Notes under the pieces: generated by a model
What the model was told of the DNA's origin: nothing
The model's database searches: none
The model's input: only the letters and a program-made list of their open reading frames with translations
Translations under genes and position numbers: made by a program
Origin: Azonexus hydrophilus
GTDB taxonomy: Bacteria > Pseudomonadota > Gammaproteobacteria > Burkholderiales > Rhodocyclaceae
Length of the DNA: 64,000 bases
Assembly (NCBI RefSeq): GCF_905120355.1
Contig: NZ_CAJHOB010000003.1
Coordinates: 166,283 to 230,282 of the forward strand
Direction: 5' to 3'
In this document: positions 41,035 to 51,727 of the stretch, in pieces
How positions within the stretch are numbered: position 1 is the stretch's first letter
Layout: each line of letters begins with the position of its first letter

Positions 41035-41829
41035 ATGCAGCCCTATCTTGATCTAATGCGCCACGTCCTGGAGCGCGGCCACGACAAGGCCGACCGCACC
41101 GGCACCGGCACGCGCTCCATCTTCGGTTGGCAAATGCGCTTCGACCTGCAGGCTGGATTCCCGGCGCTGACCACCAAGAAGCTGCACCTGCGTTCCATCA
41201 TCCACGAACTGCTATGGTTCCTCCAGGGGGACACCAACATTGGCTACCTGCAGGCTAACGGCGTGCGCATCTGGGACGAATGGGCCGACGCCAGCGGCGA
41301 CCTCGGCCCGGTCTATGGCAAACAATGGCGCAGCTGGCAAACGACCGACGGCCGCTGCGTGGACCAGATCAGCCAACTGCTGCACAGTCTGAAAAACAAC
41401 CCAGATTCCCGCCGGCACATCGTTTCCGCCTGGAACCCCGGTGACGTCGAGCGCATGGCCTTGCCGCCCTGCCACTGCCTGTTCCAGTTTTACGTCGCCG
41501 ACAACAAGCTCTCCTGCCAGCTCTATCAGCGTAGTGCCGACATCTTCCTCGGCGTACCCTTCAACATCGCCTCCTACGCCTTGCTGACCCTGATGCTGGC
41601 GCAAGTCTGCGGCTACCAGCCGGGCGAATTCGTGCACACCCTGGGCGATGCTCACCTGTACAGCAATCATTTCGAACAAGCCCGGCTGCAACTGACGCGT
41701 CAACCACGCCCCCTGCCCCGCATGTGGATCAACCCGGAGGTACGCGACCTGTTCGCCTTCCGCTTTGATGATTTCCGCCTCGAAAACTACGACCCGGCGC
41801 CACACATTGCCGCACCGGTCGCTGTGTAA
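41035..41829 (+). CDS. thyA: Thymidylate synthase
   Basis: ThyA methylates dUMP to dTMP with methylene-tetrahydrofolate. The 264-residue enzyme has [18 protein letters not shown], the active-site cysteine in ALPPCHC-type [12 protein letters not shown] and the dUMP-binding [19 protein letters not shown]. It heads thyA-pgi-folA-waaA with short gaps; pairing with folA (dihydrofolate reductase) makes sense because ThyA oxidises the folate that FolA reduces. Confidence 0.97.
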   Translation: MQPYLDLMRHVLERGHDKADRTGTGTRSIFGWQMRFDLQAGFPALTTKKLHLRSIIHELLWFLQGDTNIGYLQANGVRIWDEWADASGDLGPVYGKQWRSWQTTDGRCVDQISQLLHSLKNNPDSRRHIVSAWNPGDVERMALPPCHCLFQFYVADNKLSCQLYQRSADIFLGVPFNIASYALLTLMLAQVCGYQPGEFVHTLGDAHLYSNHFEQARLQLTRQPRPLPRMWINPEVRDLFAFRFDDFRLENYDPAPHIAAPVAV

Positions 41830-41842
41830 TGACCACTGCAGG

Positions 41843-43432
41843 ATGAGCGAACGCACCCATCTCCCCGCCTGGCAGGCGCTCGAGGCCCATGCCGCGACCA
41901 TGACCCCGTCTCACCTGCGAGAACTGTTTGCCGGCGACCCGCAGCGTTTTGCCACCCTCTCCCTGCGCCACGGCGACTGGTTGCTTGATTTCTCCAAACA
42001 GCGGCTGACGACGGAAACACTCTCCCTCTTGCGCAATCTCGCCGCCGCCTGCAACTGGCGCGAGTGGCTGGAACGCATGCGCGCCGGTGAGGCCATCAAC
42101 CACACCGAGCAACGCGCCGTCAGCCACACCACCTTGCGTGCTGGCGCAGAGGCCCCCGCCGACGTCCAGGCCAGCCTCGCACGCATGGCAGATTTTTGCG
42201 AGCGTATCCACAGCGGCAGCTGGCGTGGCCACACCGGCGAACGCATCACCGACGTGGTTAATCTCGGCATTGGCGGCTCCGATCTGGGACCGCGCATGGC
42301 GACACAAGCACTGGCGGCCTACCAGCAAGCCGACCTGCGGGTGCACTTCGTCGCCAATCTGGACGCCGCCGACCTGGCCGGCACCTTGAGCCGACTGAAT
42401 CCACGTACCACCCTGTTCATCGTCGCCAGCAAGACCTTCACCACCCTGGAAACGCTACGCAACGCCCGCAGCGCCCGCGACTGGCTGCTCTCCACCCTGG
42501 GCGACGCCAGCGCGGTAAGCAAACACTTCATCGCCACCTCAAGTAATCTAGCGGCGGCGGCACAGTTCGGCATCCCGGAAGGCAACGTCTTTTCCTTTGC
42601 CGACTCCGTCGGCGGTCGCTTCTCGGTGTGGTCCCCGGTCGGCCTGTCGCTGGCGCTGGCGGTGGGTTTCAAGCATTTCAGCCAGTTCCTGGCCGGCGCC
42701 CGGGCGATGGATGAACATTTTTTTTCAGCCCCCGATTCTGGCAACCTGCCCTTGACCCTCGCCCTACTGGCCGTCTGGAACACGAATTTTCTCGGCACCA
42801 CCAGCCGTGGTGTATTTCCCTACAGCCATTCTCTTGCTCAATTGCCGGCCTATCTGCAACAACTGGAGATGGAAAGCAACGGCAAGTCCGTCGACCGTCA
42901 CGGCCAGACACTCGATTACGCGAGCAATCCGATCGTCTGGGGCAGCGCCGGCAGCAACTGCCAGCATTCATTTTTTCAGCTACTGCATCAGGGCCGCATG
43001 CGCCTGAGTTGCGATTTCATTGCGCTGGCCCGCGCCGATTTTCCTCTCCCCGGTCACCATGACAGCCTGCTGGCCAATTGCCTGGCGCAAAGCGCCGCCC
43101 TGGCCTTCGGCCAGACCGCCGACGAAGCCCGGGCCGCAGGCATCGCCGAAACGCTGATTCCCTACCGCACCTTTCCCGGCAATGAGGCATCGACCACGCT
43201 CATCCTGCCAGAGCTGACGCCCTTCACTCTCGGGCAATTACTGGCCCTGTACGAGCACAAGACCTTCTGTCTCGGCGTCCTGTGGCACCTCAACTCTTTT
43301 GATCAATGGGGCGTCGAACTGGGCAAGCAGCTTGCCGGCCAGCTGACCCCCGCCCTGCGCGGTGCGTCAGCCGGGCCCCTGGACACTTCCACCCAGGGCC
43401 TGATTGCTCACCTGCGTTTCCTACAGAAATAA
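41843..43432 (+). CDS. pgi: Glucose-6-phosphate isomerase
   Basis: Pgi interconverts glucose-6-phosphate and fructose-6-phosphate. The 529-residue enzyme starts at ATG 41843 (MSERTHLPAW) after GCAGGA. Signatures: VVNLGIGGSDLGPRM, VASKTFTTLET, GGRFSVWSPVGL, ESNGKSVDR and GTQ-less LWHLNSFDQWGVELGKQLA. It lies between thyA and folA, 13 bp from thyA and 2 bp from folA. Confidence 0.97.
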   Translation: MSERTHLPAWQALEAHAATMTPSHLRELFAGDPQRFATLSLRHGDWLLDFSKQRLTTETLSLLRNLAAACNWREWLERMRAGEAINHTEQRAVSHTTLRAGAEAPADVQASLARMADFCERIHSGSWRGHTGERITDVVNLGIGGSDLGPRMATQALAAYQQADLRVHFVANLDAADLAGTLSRLNPRTTLFIVASKTFTTLETLRNARSARDWLLSTLGDASAVSKHFIATSSNLAAAAQFGIPEGNVFSFADSVGGRFSVWSPVGLSLALAVGFKHFSQFLAGARAMDEHFFSAPDSGNLPLTLALLAVWNTNFLGTTSRGVFPYSHSLAQLPAYLQQLEMESNGKSVDRHGQTLDYASNPIVWGSAGSNCQHSFFQLLHQGRMRLSCDFIALARADFPLPGHHDSLLANCLAQSAALAFGQTADEARAAGIAETLIPYRTFPGNEASTTLILPELTPFTLGQLLALYEHKTFCLGVLWHLNSFDQWGVELGKQLAGQLTPALRGASAGPLDTSTQGLIAHLRFLQK

Positions 43433-43434
43433 GC

Positions 43435-43911
43435 ATGCCCGAACTCATCCTCATTGCGGCCGTCGCAGCCAACCGTGCCATCGGCAAGGACAACCGACTG
43501 CTCTGGCAGATCCCGGCAGACATGGCACATTTCAAATCACTGACGAACGGCCATACCGTACTGATGGGACGTAAGACCTGGGAATCGCTGCCAGCGCGTT
43601 TTCGCCCCCTGCCCGGACGGCGCAATCTGGTCATCAGCCGGCAGGCAGACTACAGCGCCCCCGGCGCCGAACTCGCCCCCTCGATTGAAAACGCGCTGAC
43701 ACTGGCAACGGACGCTGAAAAAATCTTCGTCATCGGCGGCGAGGAAATCTACCGCCAGACTCTGGCGCTGGCGCAGCGCCTTGAAATCACCGAGGTCCAC
43801 CAGACGCCGGACGCCGATGCCTGGTTTCCAGAAATTACCGCCACCGACTGGCAGGAAACGCAGCGTAACCCGCAAGAAGGCTACGCCTTCGTCACCTACC
43901 TCCGGCGCTGA
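43435..43911 (+). CDS. folA: Dihydrofolate reductase
   Basis: FolA reduces dihydrofolate with NADPH. The 158-residue protein begins MPELILIAAVAANRAIGKDN and has LLWQIPADMAHFKSLT, LMGRKTWESLP, the NADPH loop in IFVIGGEEIYRQTL and the acidic active-site Asp in IPADM. The ATG at 43435 lies 2 bp after pgi; a longer frame inside pgi is not family-like. Confidence 0.96.
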   Translation: MPELILIAAVAANRAIGKDNRLLWQIPADMAHFKSLTNGHTVLMGRKTWESLPARFRPLPGRRNLVISRQADYSAPGAELAPSIENALTLATDAEKIFVIGGEEIYRQTLALAQRLEITEVHQTPDADAWFPEITATDWQETQRNPQEGYAFVTYLRR

Positions 43912-43920
43912 AGCCTGCGC

Positions 43921-45195
43921 ATGCTGCGTCGCCTTTACAGCCTCATTCTTTACCTGGCAACTCCCTTGGTCCTGCTGCGCCTGTTCTGGCGGGCACGCAA
44001 GCAACCTGCCTATCGTGCCCATCTGAACGAACGTTTCGCCTTCTATCCAGCACAGCCGGCCCCCCCTTCATCCTTGATCTGGCTGCATGCGGTATCGGTC
44101 GGTGAAACCCGAGCTGCCGAACCGCTGATCCGCGCCCTGCTCGAACGCTGGCCGCACCACCACCTCCTCATCACCGGCATGACACCAACCGGCCGGGAAA
44201 CCGCGCGCCAACTCTACCGAGAACGCGTGCTGCACGCCTACCTGCCTTACGATTTACCCGACGCGGTGGCGCGCTTTTTCGACCACTTCCAGCCCCACTT
44301 CGGCATTCTGATGGAAACCGAGATCTGGCCGAACCTGCTGGCCGCAGCGCAACACCGGAACATCCCGGTCACCCTCGTCAATGCCCGCCTGTCAGCACGC
44401 TCCGCTCGCGGCTATCGCCGGTTTTCCGGTCTGACCACCCCCGCCTTTGCCTGCCTCACCGGAGTTGCCGCACAGACTGCGGCCGATGCCGAACGACTGC
44501 GCCAGACAGGAGCCGCTCAGGTCAGCGTGTGTGGCAATCTGAAATTCGACGTCCGCCCCCCGCCCGATCTGCTCACACTGGGGCAACATTGGCGTCAGCA
44601 GCGAAACAACCGTCCTGCCTGGCTTGCCGCCAGCACTCGGGAAGGCGAAGAAGCCCTGTTGCTGGACGCATGGCAGAAACACCCTACCCCCGCCCTGCTC
44701 ATCCTGGTGCCGCGCCACCCCCAGCGCTTTGCCGAAGTCGGCGCCCTGCTTACCGCCCGGGGCATTCGCTGGCAGGCCCGCAGCAAGGGTTTGCCAGATA
44801 GCAGTACGCAAGTCTGGCTGGGTGACAGCATGGGGGAAATGGTCGCGTACTACGCCTGCGCCGAGTTTGCCTTCATCGGCGGCAGCCTGCTGCCGCTGGG
44901 CGGACAGAATCTGATCGAAGCGGCGGCCTGTAACTGCCCGGTGCTGATCGGCCCGCACACCTTCAATTTCCTGCAGGCCACAAAGGATGCCATCGCCGCT
45001 GGCGCCGCACGACGCATTACCAACGCCGAGGACTTGCTTGTCACGGCCAACGCCCTACTCAACGATCAAGCGGCCATGCAAGCGATGCGCCAAGCCAGCC
45101 GTGATTTTTCCACCGCCCATCAAGGGGCCACTGAACGCACCTTACAACTTCTGCTTGCGCTCAACGCGCCTGCGCCGGATCAAGCAAAGCATTGA
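43921..45195 (+). CDS. waaA: 3-deoxy-D-manno-octulosonic acid transferase
   Basis: WaaA (KdtA) adds Kdo to lipid A precursor at the inner membrane. The 424-residue protein has an N-terminal membrane anchor, SLIWLHAVSVGETRAAEPLI, METEIWPNLL, LVNARLSARS and the C-terminal glycosyltransferase motif FIGGSLLPLGGQNLIEAAACNCPVL (residues about 320-344). Its 3' end overlaps the tolC 3' end on the other strand by 35 bp. Confidence 0.95.
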   Translation: MLRRLYSLILYLATPLVLLRLFWRARKQPAYRAHLNERFAFYPAQPAPPSSLIWLHAVSVGETRAAEPLIRALLERWPHHHLLITGMTPTGRETARQLYRERVLHAYLPYDLPDAVARFFDHFQPHFGILMETEIWPNLLAAAQHRNIPVTLVNARLSARSARGYRRFSGLTTPAFACLTGVAAQTAADAERLRQTGAAQVSVCGNLKFDVRPPPDLLTLGQHWRQQRNNRPAWLAASTREGEEALLLDAWQKHPTPALLILVPRHPQRFAEVGALLTARGIRWQARSKGLPDSSTQVWLGDSMGEMVAYYACAEFAFIGGSLLPLGGQNLIEAAACNCPVLIGPHTFNFLQATKDAIAAGAARRITNAEDLLVTANALLNDQAAMQAMRQASRDFSTAHQGATERTLQLLLALNAPAPDQAKH

Positions 45196-46489
45196 TCCGC
45201 AGCACATCCTCTTCGCCCAGGCCACCTACCGCTGCCCGCAACCGTAGTTGGGCGAGGAAGGTATCGAATGTCGCCTTCGCCAGATCGCGGCGGGTGACAT
45301 ACACCTGATTCTCGGCATTCAACACATCAATGTTGATTCGCACGCCGACCTCATAGCCCAGCTTGTTTGACTCCAGTGCCGATTGCGACGACCTGAGCGC
45401 CGCCCGCAAGGCATTGATCTGCGCCAGTCCGCTAGTCACGCCGAGGTAATGCTGCCGCGTCGCCAGTGCAGCATTACGTCGCGCAGCCTCCAGGGAAGAT
45501 TGGGCGGCCAGCCGGTTGGCCACTGCTTCTCGTTGCCGCGACACGACCAGCCCCCCCTGATAGAGAGGGATATTGACCTGCACCCCGACATTGGCGATAT
45601 CCGAATCGACAATGCTGCCACTGGCCGCAAAACTCTTGCTCTTACCCCGGTTGGCAACCAGATCCAGCGTCGGATAGTGGCCGACACGCTGCTTGTCCAC
45701 CTCGCGGCTGGCAATTTCAGCCTGCAAGCGCTGCACCTGCACCGTCAGCGCATCCTGTTCAGCGGCGCTTAACCAGTCCTGCAACCGGTTGGGCTGGGGA
45801 GCGTCCAGCACCAATTCGCTACGCGGTGGCGCGAGAGGCCCTACTGCCTTCCCCACCAACGCCTGCAGCGAAGCCTGGCGCACCTCCAGTTCGCTCTCGG
45901 CGGCTATTTCCTGTGCCAGCACCAGATCGTAGCGTGCCTGTGCTTCATGCGTATCGGTGATGGTGCTGGTGCCGACTTCGAAACTTTTTTTCGCCAGCTC
46001 CAGCTGCTGACTGATGGCATCCTTGTTGGCGCGCACTGCTGCCAGATTCTCGCTGGCGTACAGCGCATCAAAATACGCTTGCGCCACGCGCAGAATCAGG
46101 TCCTGACGCGCCAGCGCAAAATTAGCCTCGGCTTGCCCCACCAGCAATTTCGCCTGATCGTAAGCAATCCAGTTCTGCCAGCGGAACAGGGGCTGCGTCA
46201 GACTCAACTGATAGGCATGAGTGTTGTACTGCCGATCCGTTTTCAACGCCGGTTGATTCCGCGGCTCAGTCTGATTGTCGTTCCACTGGGTATTACCCGA
46301 CACGCTCAGGCTGGGCAACAACCCGGCCAATCCTTGCGGAGCCTTTTCTTGGCCGGCGGCGAGCGTGGCGCGGGCGGCAGCATACACCGGGTCATTTTCT
46401 GCAGCGGCCCGATACACCTCCAGCAAGTCTGCGGCCTGCACACAGGTGCAGAAAAAAGGGACCAGAAAGCTGCAGAGGACTCTTTTCAC
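45161..46489 (-). CDS. tolC: TolC family outer membrane protein
   Basis: TolC-type proteins form the outer membrane channel of type I secretion and RND efflux. The 442-residue protein starts at a GTG (46489), has a signal peptide (ending near CVQAADLLEVY), and two OEP repeats with LTQPLFRWQNW, AYFDALYASENLAAVRANKDA and YEVGVRINIDVLNAENQVY. No efflux pump genes adjoin it; instead pcm lies just upstream, the usual pcm-tolC order of betaproteobacteria. Confidence 0.94.
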   Translation of the reverse strand: MKRVLCSFLVPFFCTCVQAADLLEVYRAAAENDPVYAAARATLAAGQEKAPQGLAGLLPSLSVSGNTQWNDNQTEPRNQPALKTDRQYNTHAYQLSLTQPLFRWQNWIAYDQAKLLVGQAEANFALARQDLILRVAQAYFDALYASENLAAVRANKDAISQQLELAKKSFEVGTSTITDTHEAQARYDLVLAQEIAAESELEVRQASLQALVGKAVGPLAPPRSELVLDAPQPNRLQDWLSAAEQDALTVQVQRLQAEIASREVDKQRVGHYPTLDLVANRGKSKSFAASGSIVDSDIANVGVQVNIPLYQGGLVVSRQREAVANRLAAQSSLEAARRNAALATRQHYLGVTSGLAQINALRAALRSSQSALESNKLGYEVGVRINIDVLNAENQVYVTRRDLAKATFDTFLAQLRLRAAVGGLGEEDVLRINALLDPAQAR

Positions 46490-46507
46490 GCCGCCGCCCC
46501 GGCGAAC

Positions 46508-47161
46508 TTAAAAGGAGAAACCTGCCGATGGCGAGGCGCCATCAAGGCTGGGCATCACCGTTTCAAAGACATTGATCGTATTGAACACACCTTCTGCTGT
46601 GCAGGTGATGAGTTGCGCCTCCATCACCGGTGCTTCGCCCACGATGACGGCCAGACGACCACCGACGCGCAGCTGCTTGAGCAGCGCCGCCGGCACTTCC
46701 GGCAAGGCACCGGACACCAGGATCGCGTCGAACGGGGCGCGCTGCGACCAGCCGGACAGCCCATTGGCAACTTCCACCGTGACGTTATCGACACCACTGC
46801 GCTGCAGATTCTCGCGTGCAATCGTGGCCAGAGACGGGCGATTTTCCAGAGTCGTCACGTGCTCGGCACTCGCGGCCAGCAACGCTGCCATGTAGCCACT
46901 ACCGGCTCCAATTTCGAGCACGCGGTCGGTTTTCTTGATCCCCAGTTCCTGCAGCAAACGTGCTTCAACACGCGGCGGCAACATCACCTGGCCTTCGCCC
47001 AAGGGAATTTCCAGGTCCGCAAACGCCAGATCGCGGTAGGCCGCCGGAACGAAATCCTCCCGCTTCACCTTGGCCAGCAGGGTCAGAACCTTGGGGTCGA
47101 GCACATCCCAGGGACGGATCTGCTGCTCGATCATGTTGAAGCGCGCTTGTTCGATATTCAT
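46508..47161 (-). CDS. pcm: Protein-L-isoaspartate O-methyltransferase family
   Basis: PCMT-type methyltransferases repair isoaspartyl residues. The 217-residue protein from ATG 47161 (MNIEQARFNMIEQQIRPWDV) is preceded by GCGGAGA. SAM motif I is VLEIGAGSGYMAALLA, later FDAILVSGALPEVP. It lies 18 bp upstream of tolC. The sequence around the active site is of the shorter, TolC-linked subtype, so true repair activity is not certain. Confidence 0.9.
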   Translation of the reverse strand: MNIEQARFNMIEQQIRPWDVLDPKVLTLLAKVKREDFVPAAYRDLAFADLEIPLGEGQVMLPPRVEARLLQELGIKKTDRVLEIGAGSGYMAALLAASAEHVTTLENRPSLATIARENLQRSGVDNVTVEVANGLSGWSQRAPFDAILVSGALPEVPAALLKQLRVGGRLAVIVGEAPVMEAQLITCTAEGVFNTINVFETVMPSLDGASPSAGFSF

Positions 47162-47257
47162 GAAAATCTCCGCATACACAGCGTTAAAACTCACTGAGGG
47201 TCGTGCTTGAAAACCGGCGGATTATAACCGACGCCGGGCGTGACCCCGTGGTCGGCT

Positions 47258-48706
47258 TTAACGACTTTCCTTGATCAAGCGCTCATTAGCGGCTTGCACC
47301 GGGCGGGCATTGTTGCGATACAAGCGGCTGAAGATGCGGATCTGTTCATCCGACACCTGCACCGGCTGTTTCATCACAATCCAGGTTACGCCCTCTGTAC
47401 ACGGCGGCGTCGTCAACGAGCCCATGAAAGTGTAATACTGGGCCGACTCTGGCAGCAGCCGCCCTGGGTTGATGACAACCTTGGGCGGCTGCACCGGGGT
47501 GTTTTTCTCCAACGGCAGATAATTCCACAGCGTCTGGATTTCCGGATGTTCGGCGCCGCGCTCGAGGAGCAATGCGACCACGGCGACAGCGCCCTCCAGC
47601 GAGCGATGCACGAGGTGGATCGACATCTCGTGGCGCTGGCCATTGATCAGCATTTCCGCTGGCCGGTGGAAGTGAATGTCATCCAGTTCGTAGGTCTTGC
47701 CGGTCAGCGAAAAACGGCTGTCACCCACGTTGACCGAAATCGTGTGCCCATTGTCAACAATGCGAAAAGTCGACGGCCGGTAGTCAAAACGGATCGGCTC
47801 GAGATCCACCTTGATGCCATCGCGAATGTCGATCGGCGACTGCCGTTTGCCGCTGGCACACACGACGTTACGCGCATCCAGCTGGGCCCAGTTTGCGGGC
47901 GCACCTGCTCCTTCATAACCCCAGGCCACCCGCCCCGACAGCGCACTGACTGATGCCGGCAGCACCTCCAGCATGTACCCTGCCGAATTCGCCGGGCGCG
48001 TGGCCGCTTTACCGCCCCTCGTCTGCCCACTGCTGCGCTGCGCATATTGTGTTGCACCTGCCGGCGCCTTGACCACCGGCAGGGAACCAGCAGACGCAGG
48101 TTGCGACGGCGGAGAAATGGGAAGCGGCGCCGAAGAGGCGCCCACCTGCGCTTTCAGATTCGGGCGTATCGATGCCTCCGGCGTATCGGCAACTTTCTTC
48201 GTCACAGCCTGCTGGTCCGCCGCCACTGCATTTTTGATCATCGCCGCATTGGCCGCCTGCAAATCGCCCGCCGCCTCGTTCGCGGCCTTGGCCAATGCCA
48301 GCGGATCGCCCTTGGGTGGGCGACAGACTTCACGCAAGACACGATCGTCGAGCGTGCCGCCACGCACGGGCAACTCGACCCCGGGCACCATTTCCTCGCG
48401 CAGTGTTTCCTTGTCACTCTGGCGATACACCCGACGGATGGTTTTTGCGTTGCGCGTGGCACAGTCGTAACGCGTCGTCGCCTCGATGATGCGATACGGC
48501 GTGCCGGTCTGGGCGTCGAGCAATTCGCGCTCCAGCGTCACGCGACTGAGAATCTCCACCACGTTTCCAGTACGTTTCAGCGTTGTGCGATCGAGCTCTA
48601 TCCGCCGTCCGGCATCGGTGGAAATGTTCTGCCAGCTTGGCGCCGCAGCGCTGAGCGAACTTGCCAGAGTCCCGGCCAGGGCGAATACCAGAAACAGCGG
48701 GCGCAT
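47258..48706 (-). CDS. Secreted alpha-carbonic anhydrase with extra N-terminal domain
   Basis: A 482-residue exported protein. A signal peptide (to about residue 21) leads into a region (about 22-135) resembling the surface-adhesin-E-like domain (SWQNISTDAGRRIELDRTT). A disordered Ala/Pro linker follows (135-245), then an alpha-carbonic anhydrase domain (about 255-482). The zinc ligands H345, H347 (IHFHRPAE) and H364 (MSIHLVH) are intact, with 2/17 spacing as in bacterial alpha-CAs. KRQSPIDI and SLTTPPCTEGVTW also match. It would hydrate CO2 in the periplasm. The start ATG is preceded by AAAGGAA. The fusion is uncommon. Confidence 0.88.
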   Translation of the reverse strand: MRPLFLVFALAGTLASSLSAAAPSWQNISTDAGRRIELDRTTLKRTGNVVEILSRVTLERELLDAQTGTPYRIIEATTRYDCATRNAKTIRRVYRQSDKETLREEMVPGVELPVRGGTLDDRVLREVCRPPKGDPLALAKAANEAAGDLQAANAAMIKNAVAADQQAVTKKVADTPEASIRPNLKAQVGASSAPLPISPPSQPASAGSLPVVKAPAGATQYAQRSSGQTRGGKAATRPANSAGYMLEVLPASVSALSGRVAWGYEGAGAPANWAQLDARNVVCASGKRQSPIDIRDGIKVDLEPIRFDYRPSTFRIVDNGHTISVNVGDSRFSLTGKTYELDDIHFHRPAEMLINGQRHEMSIHLVHRSLEGAVAVVALLLERGAEHPEIQTLWNYLPLEKNTPVQPPKVVINPGRLLPESAQYYTFMGSLTTPPCTEGVTWIVMKQPVQVSDEQIRIFSRLYRNNARPVQAANERLIKESR

Positions 48707-48789
48707 GGGGATTCCTTTATCGATCGACACAAAATACGCAGCGGAGAGTCTACTTCGGCCAGAAAACAGAATTCTTGAGTTGCCTTTGA

Positions 48790-50889
<2,100 letters not shown>

Positions 50890-50905
50890 AACGCAGAACC
50901 CTATA

Positions 50906-50935
50906 GAGAAATGGCCCCAAACGGGGCCATTTCTC
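50906..50935. terminator. Perfect-stem terminator between thiC and the Pal-like gene
   Basis: GAGAAATGGCCCC (50906-50918) and GGGGCCATTTCTC (50923-50935) form a 13-bp perfect stem with loop AAAC. T-rich sequence follows on the plus strand. Genes converge here, so it can serve both. Confidence 0.82.
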
Positions 50936-50979
50936 ATTCTTCTTGTTCTGTTGCCGGCCAGACTAACCAAGCGCGAACT

Positions 50980-51543
50980 TCAGTCCTCTTTCTCGTAAAC
51001 AATATCGGCCCGGCGATTCTCTGCCCAAGCCTCTTCATTACGCCCGGTCAGCTTCGGTTTGCTCTTCCCCCAGCTCTTGACGCTGATCTGTGCCGCCTGC
51101 ACGCCATGCCCCAACAGGGTGGCGCGCACATTCTGTGCCCGCTTCAGACCCAGGCGCTGGTTATAAGCCGGACTACCTCGTTCGTCGGCATGGCCTTCAA
51201 CACGTACCCGCCGCTGCGGGTTACGCGCCAGAAATTGCCCATGCGCAGCCAGGACGCTCGCGTAATCCGCTTTGATATCCGCCTTGTTCAGATCGAAGTA
51301 AACACTACGCTGGGTTCGCAATCCCTGCTCGTCCATACGCATCGCCGACGCCTCCGACACCGTACCTGATGCGGGAGAAACGACAGCCAAGGCCTGCAAT
51401 TCAGGCGGCACGGGCTGCCCCAGCAAACCCGGATGCACGCGCAAGGCGCCATCCTGGGCAATCTGGCGGATACGGGAAGGATCCTCCTTCGATGCACAGG
51501 CACTGAGCAGGGCCGCAATGGCAATAACGAAAAGGGCGCGCAT
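50980..51543 (-). CDS. Pal-like OmpA-family lipoprotein
   Basis: A 187-residue lipoprotein with signal and lipobox LLSAC (Cys about residue 16) and a C-terminal OmpA domain with the peptidoglycan-binding FDLNKADIK, VRVEGHADERGS and NQRLGLKRAQNVRA. It resembles Pal but is not next to tolB or tolQRA here, so it is a Pal-like paralogue. The start ATG is at 51543 (MRALFVIA); the open frame goes on upstream without family support. The promoter region upstream was invaded by the ISAs1 element. Confidence 0.85.
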   Translation of the reverse strand: MRALFVIAIAALLSACASKEDPSRIRQIAQDGALRVHPGLLGQPVPPELQALAVVSPASGTVSEASAMRMDEQGLRTQRSVYFDLNKADIKADYASVLAAHGQFLARNPQRRVRVEGHADERGSPAYNQRLGLKRAQNVRATLLGHGVQAAQISVKSWGKSKPKLTGRNEEAWAENRRADIVYEKED

Positions 51544-51570
51544 GATGTCACCGGGTGAACGAAAGGCGCG

Positions 51571-51576
51571 ATTATA
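51571..51576 (-). promoter_or_regulatory. -10 box of the Pal-like gene
   Basis: TATAAT on the minus strand 27 bp before the ATG. Its -35 would fall at or near the left target-site copy, which keeps the original bases after IS insertion. Confidence 0.5.
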
Positions 51577-51591
51577 GCCGCCCCGCTTCAG

Positions 51592-51601
51592 TTCGTGCGT
51601 A
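51592..51601. repeat. Left target-site duplication of the ISAs1 element
   Basis: TTCGTGCGTA, identical to 52867-52876 on the other side. A 10-bp duplication is within the 8-10 bp range of the family. Confidence 0.9.
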
Positions 51602-51615
51602 CAGGGCCATCGCAT
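51602..51615. repeat. Left terminal inverted repeat of the IS
   Basis: CAGGGCCATCGCAT; matches the right end with 13 of 14 bases. Confidence 0.88.
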
Positions 51616-51727
51616 ACGCAGATGTCGTAAACGCTGAGCAAAAGTCGTTAACGGTCAAGCGGTTATGATGGGGGCTTGTGAACCCTGCGCGATTCAGGTC
51701 TACTCTCGATTTTTGTTGGGGGTAGAA

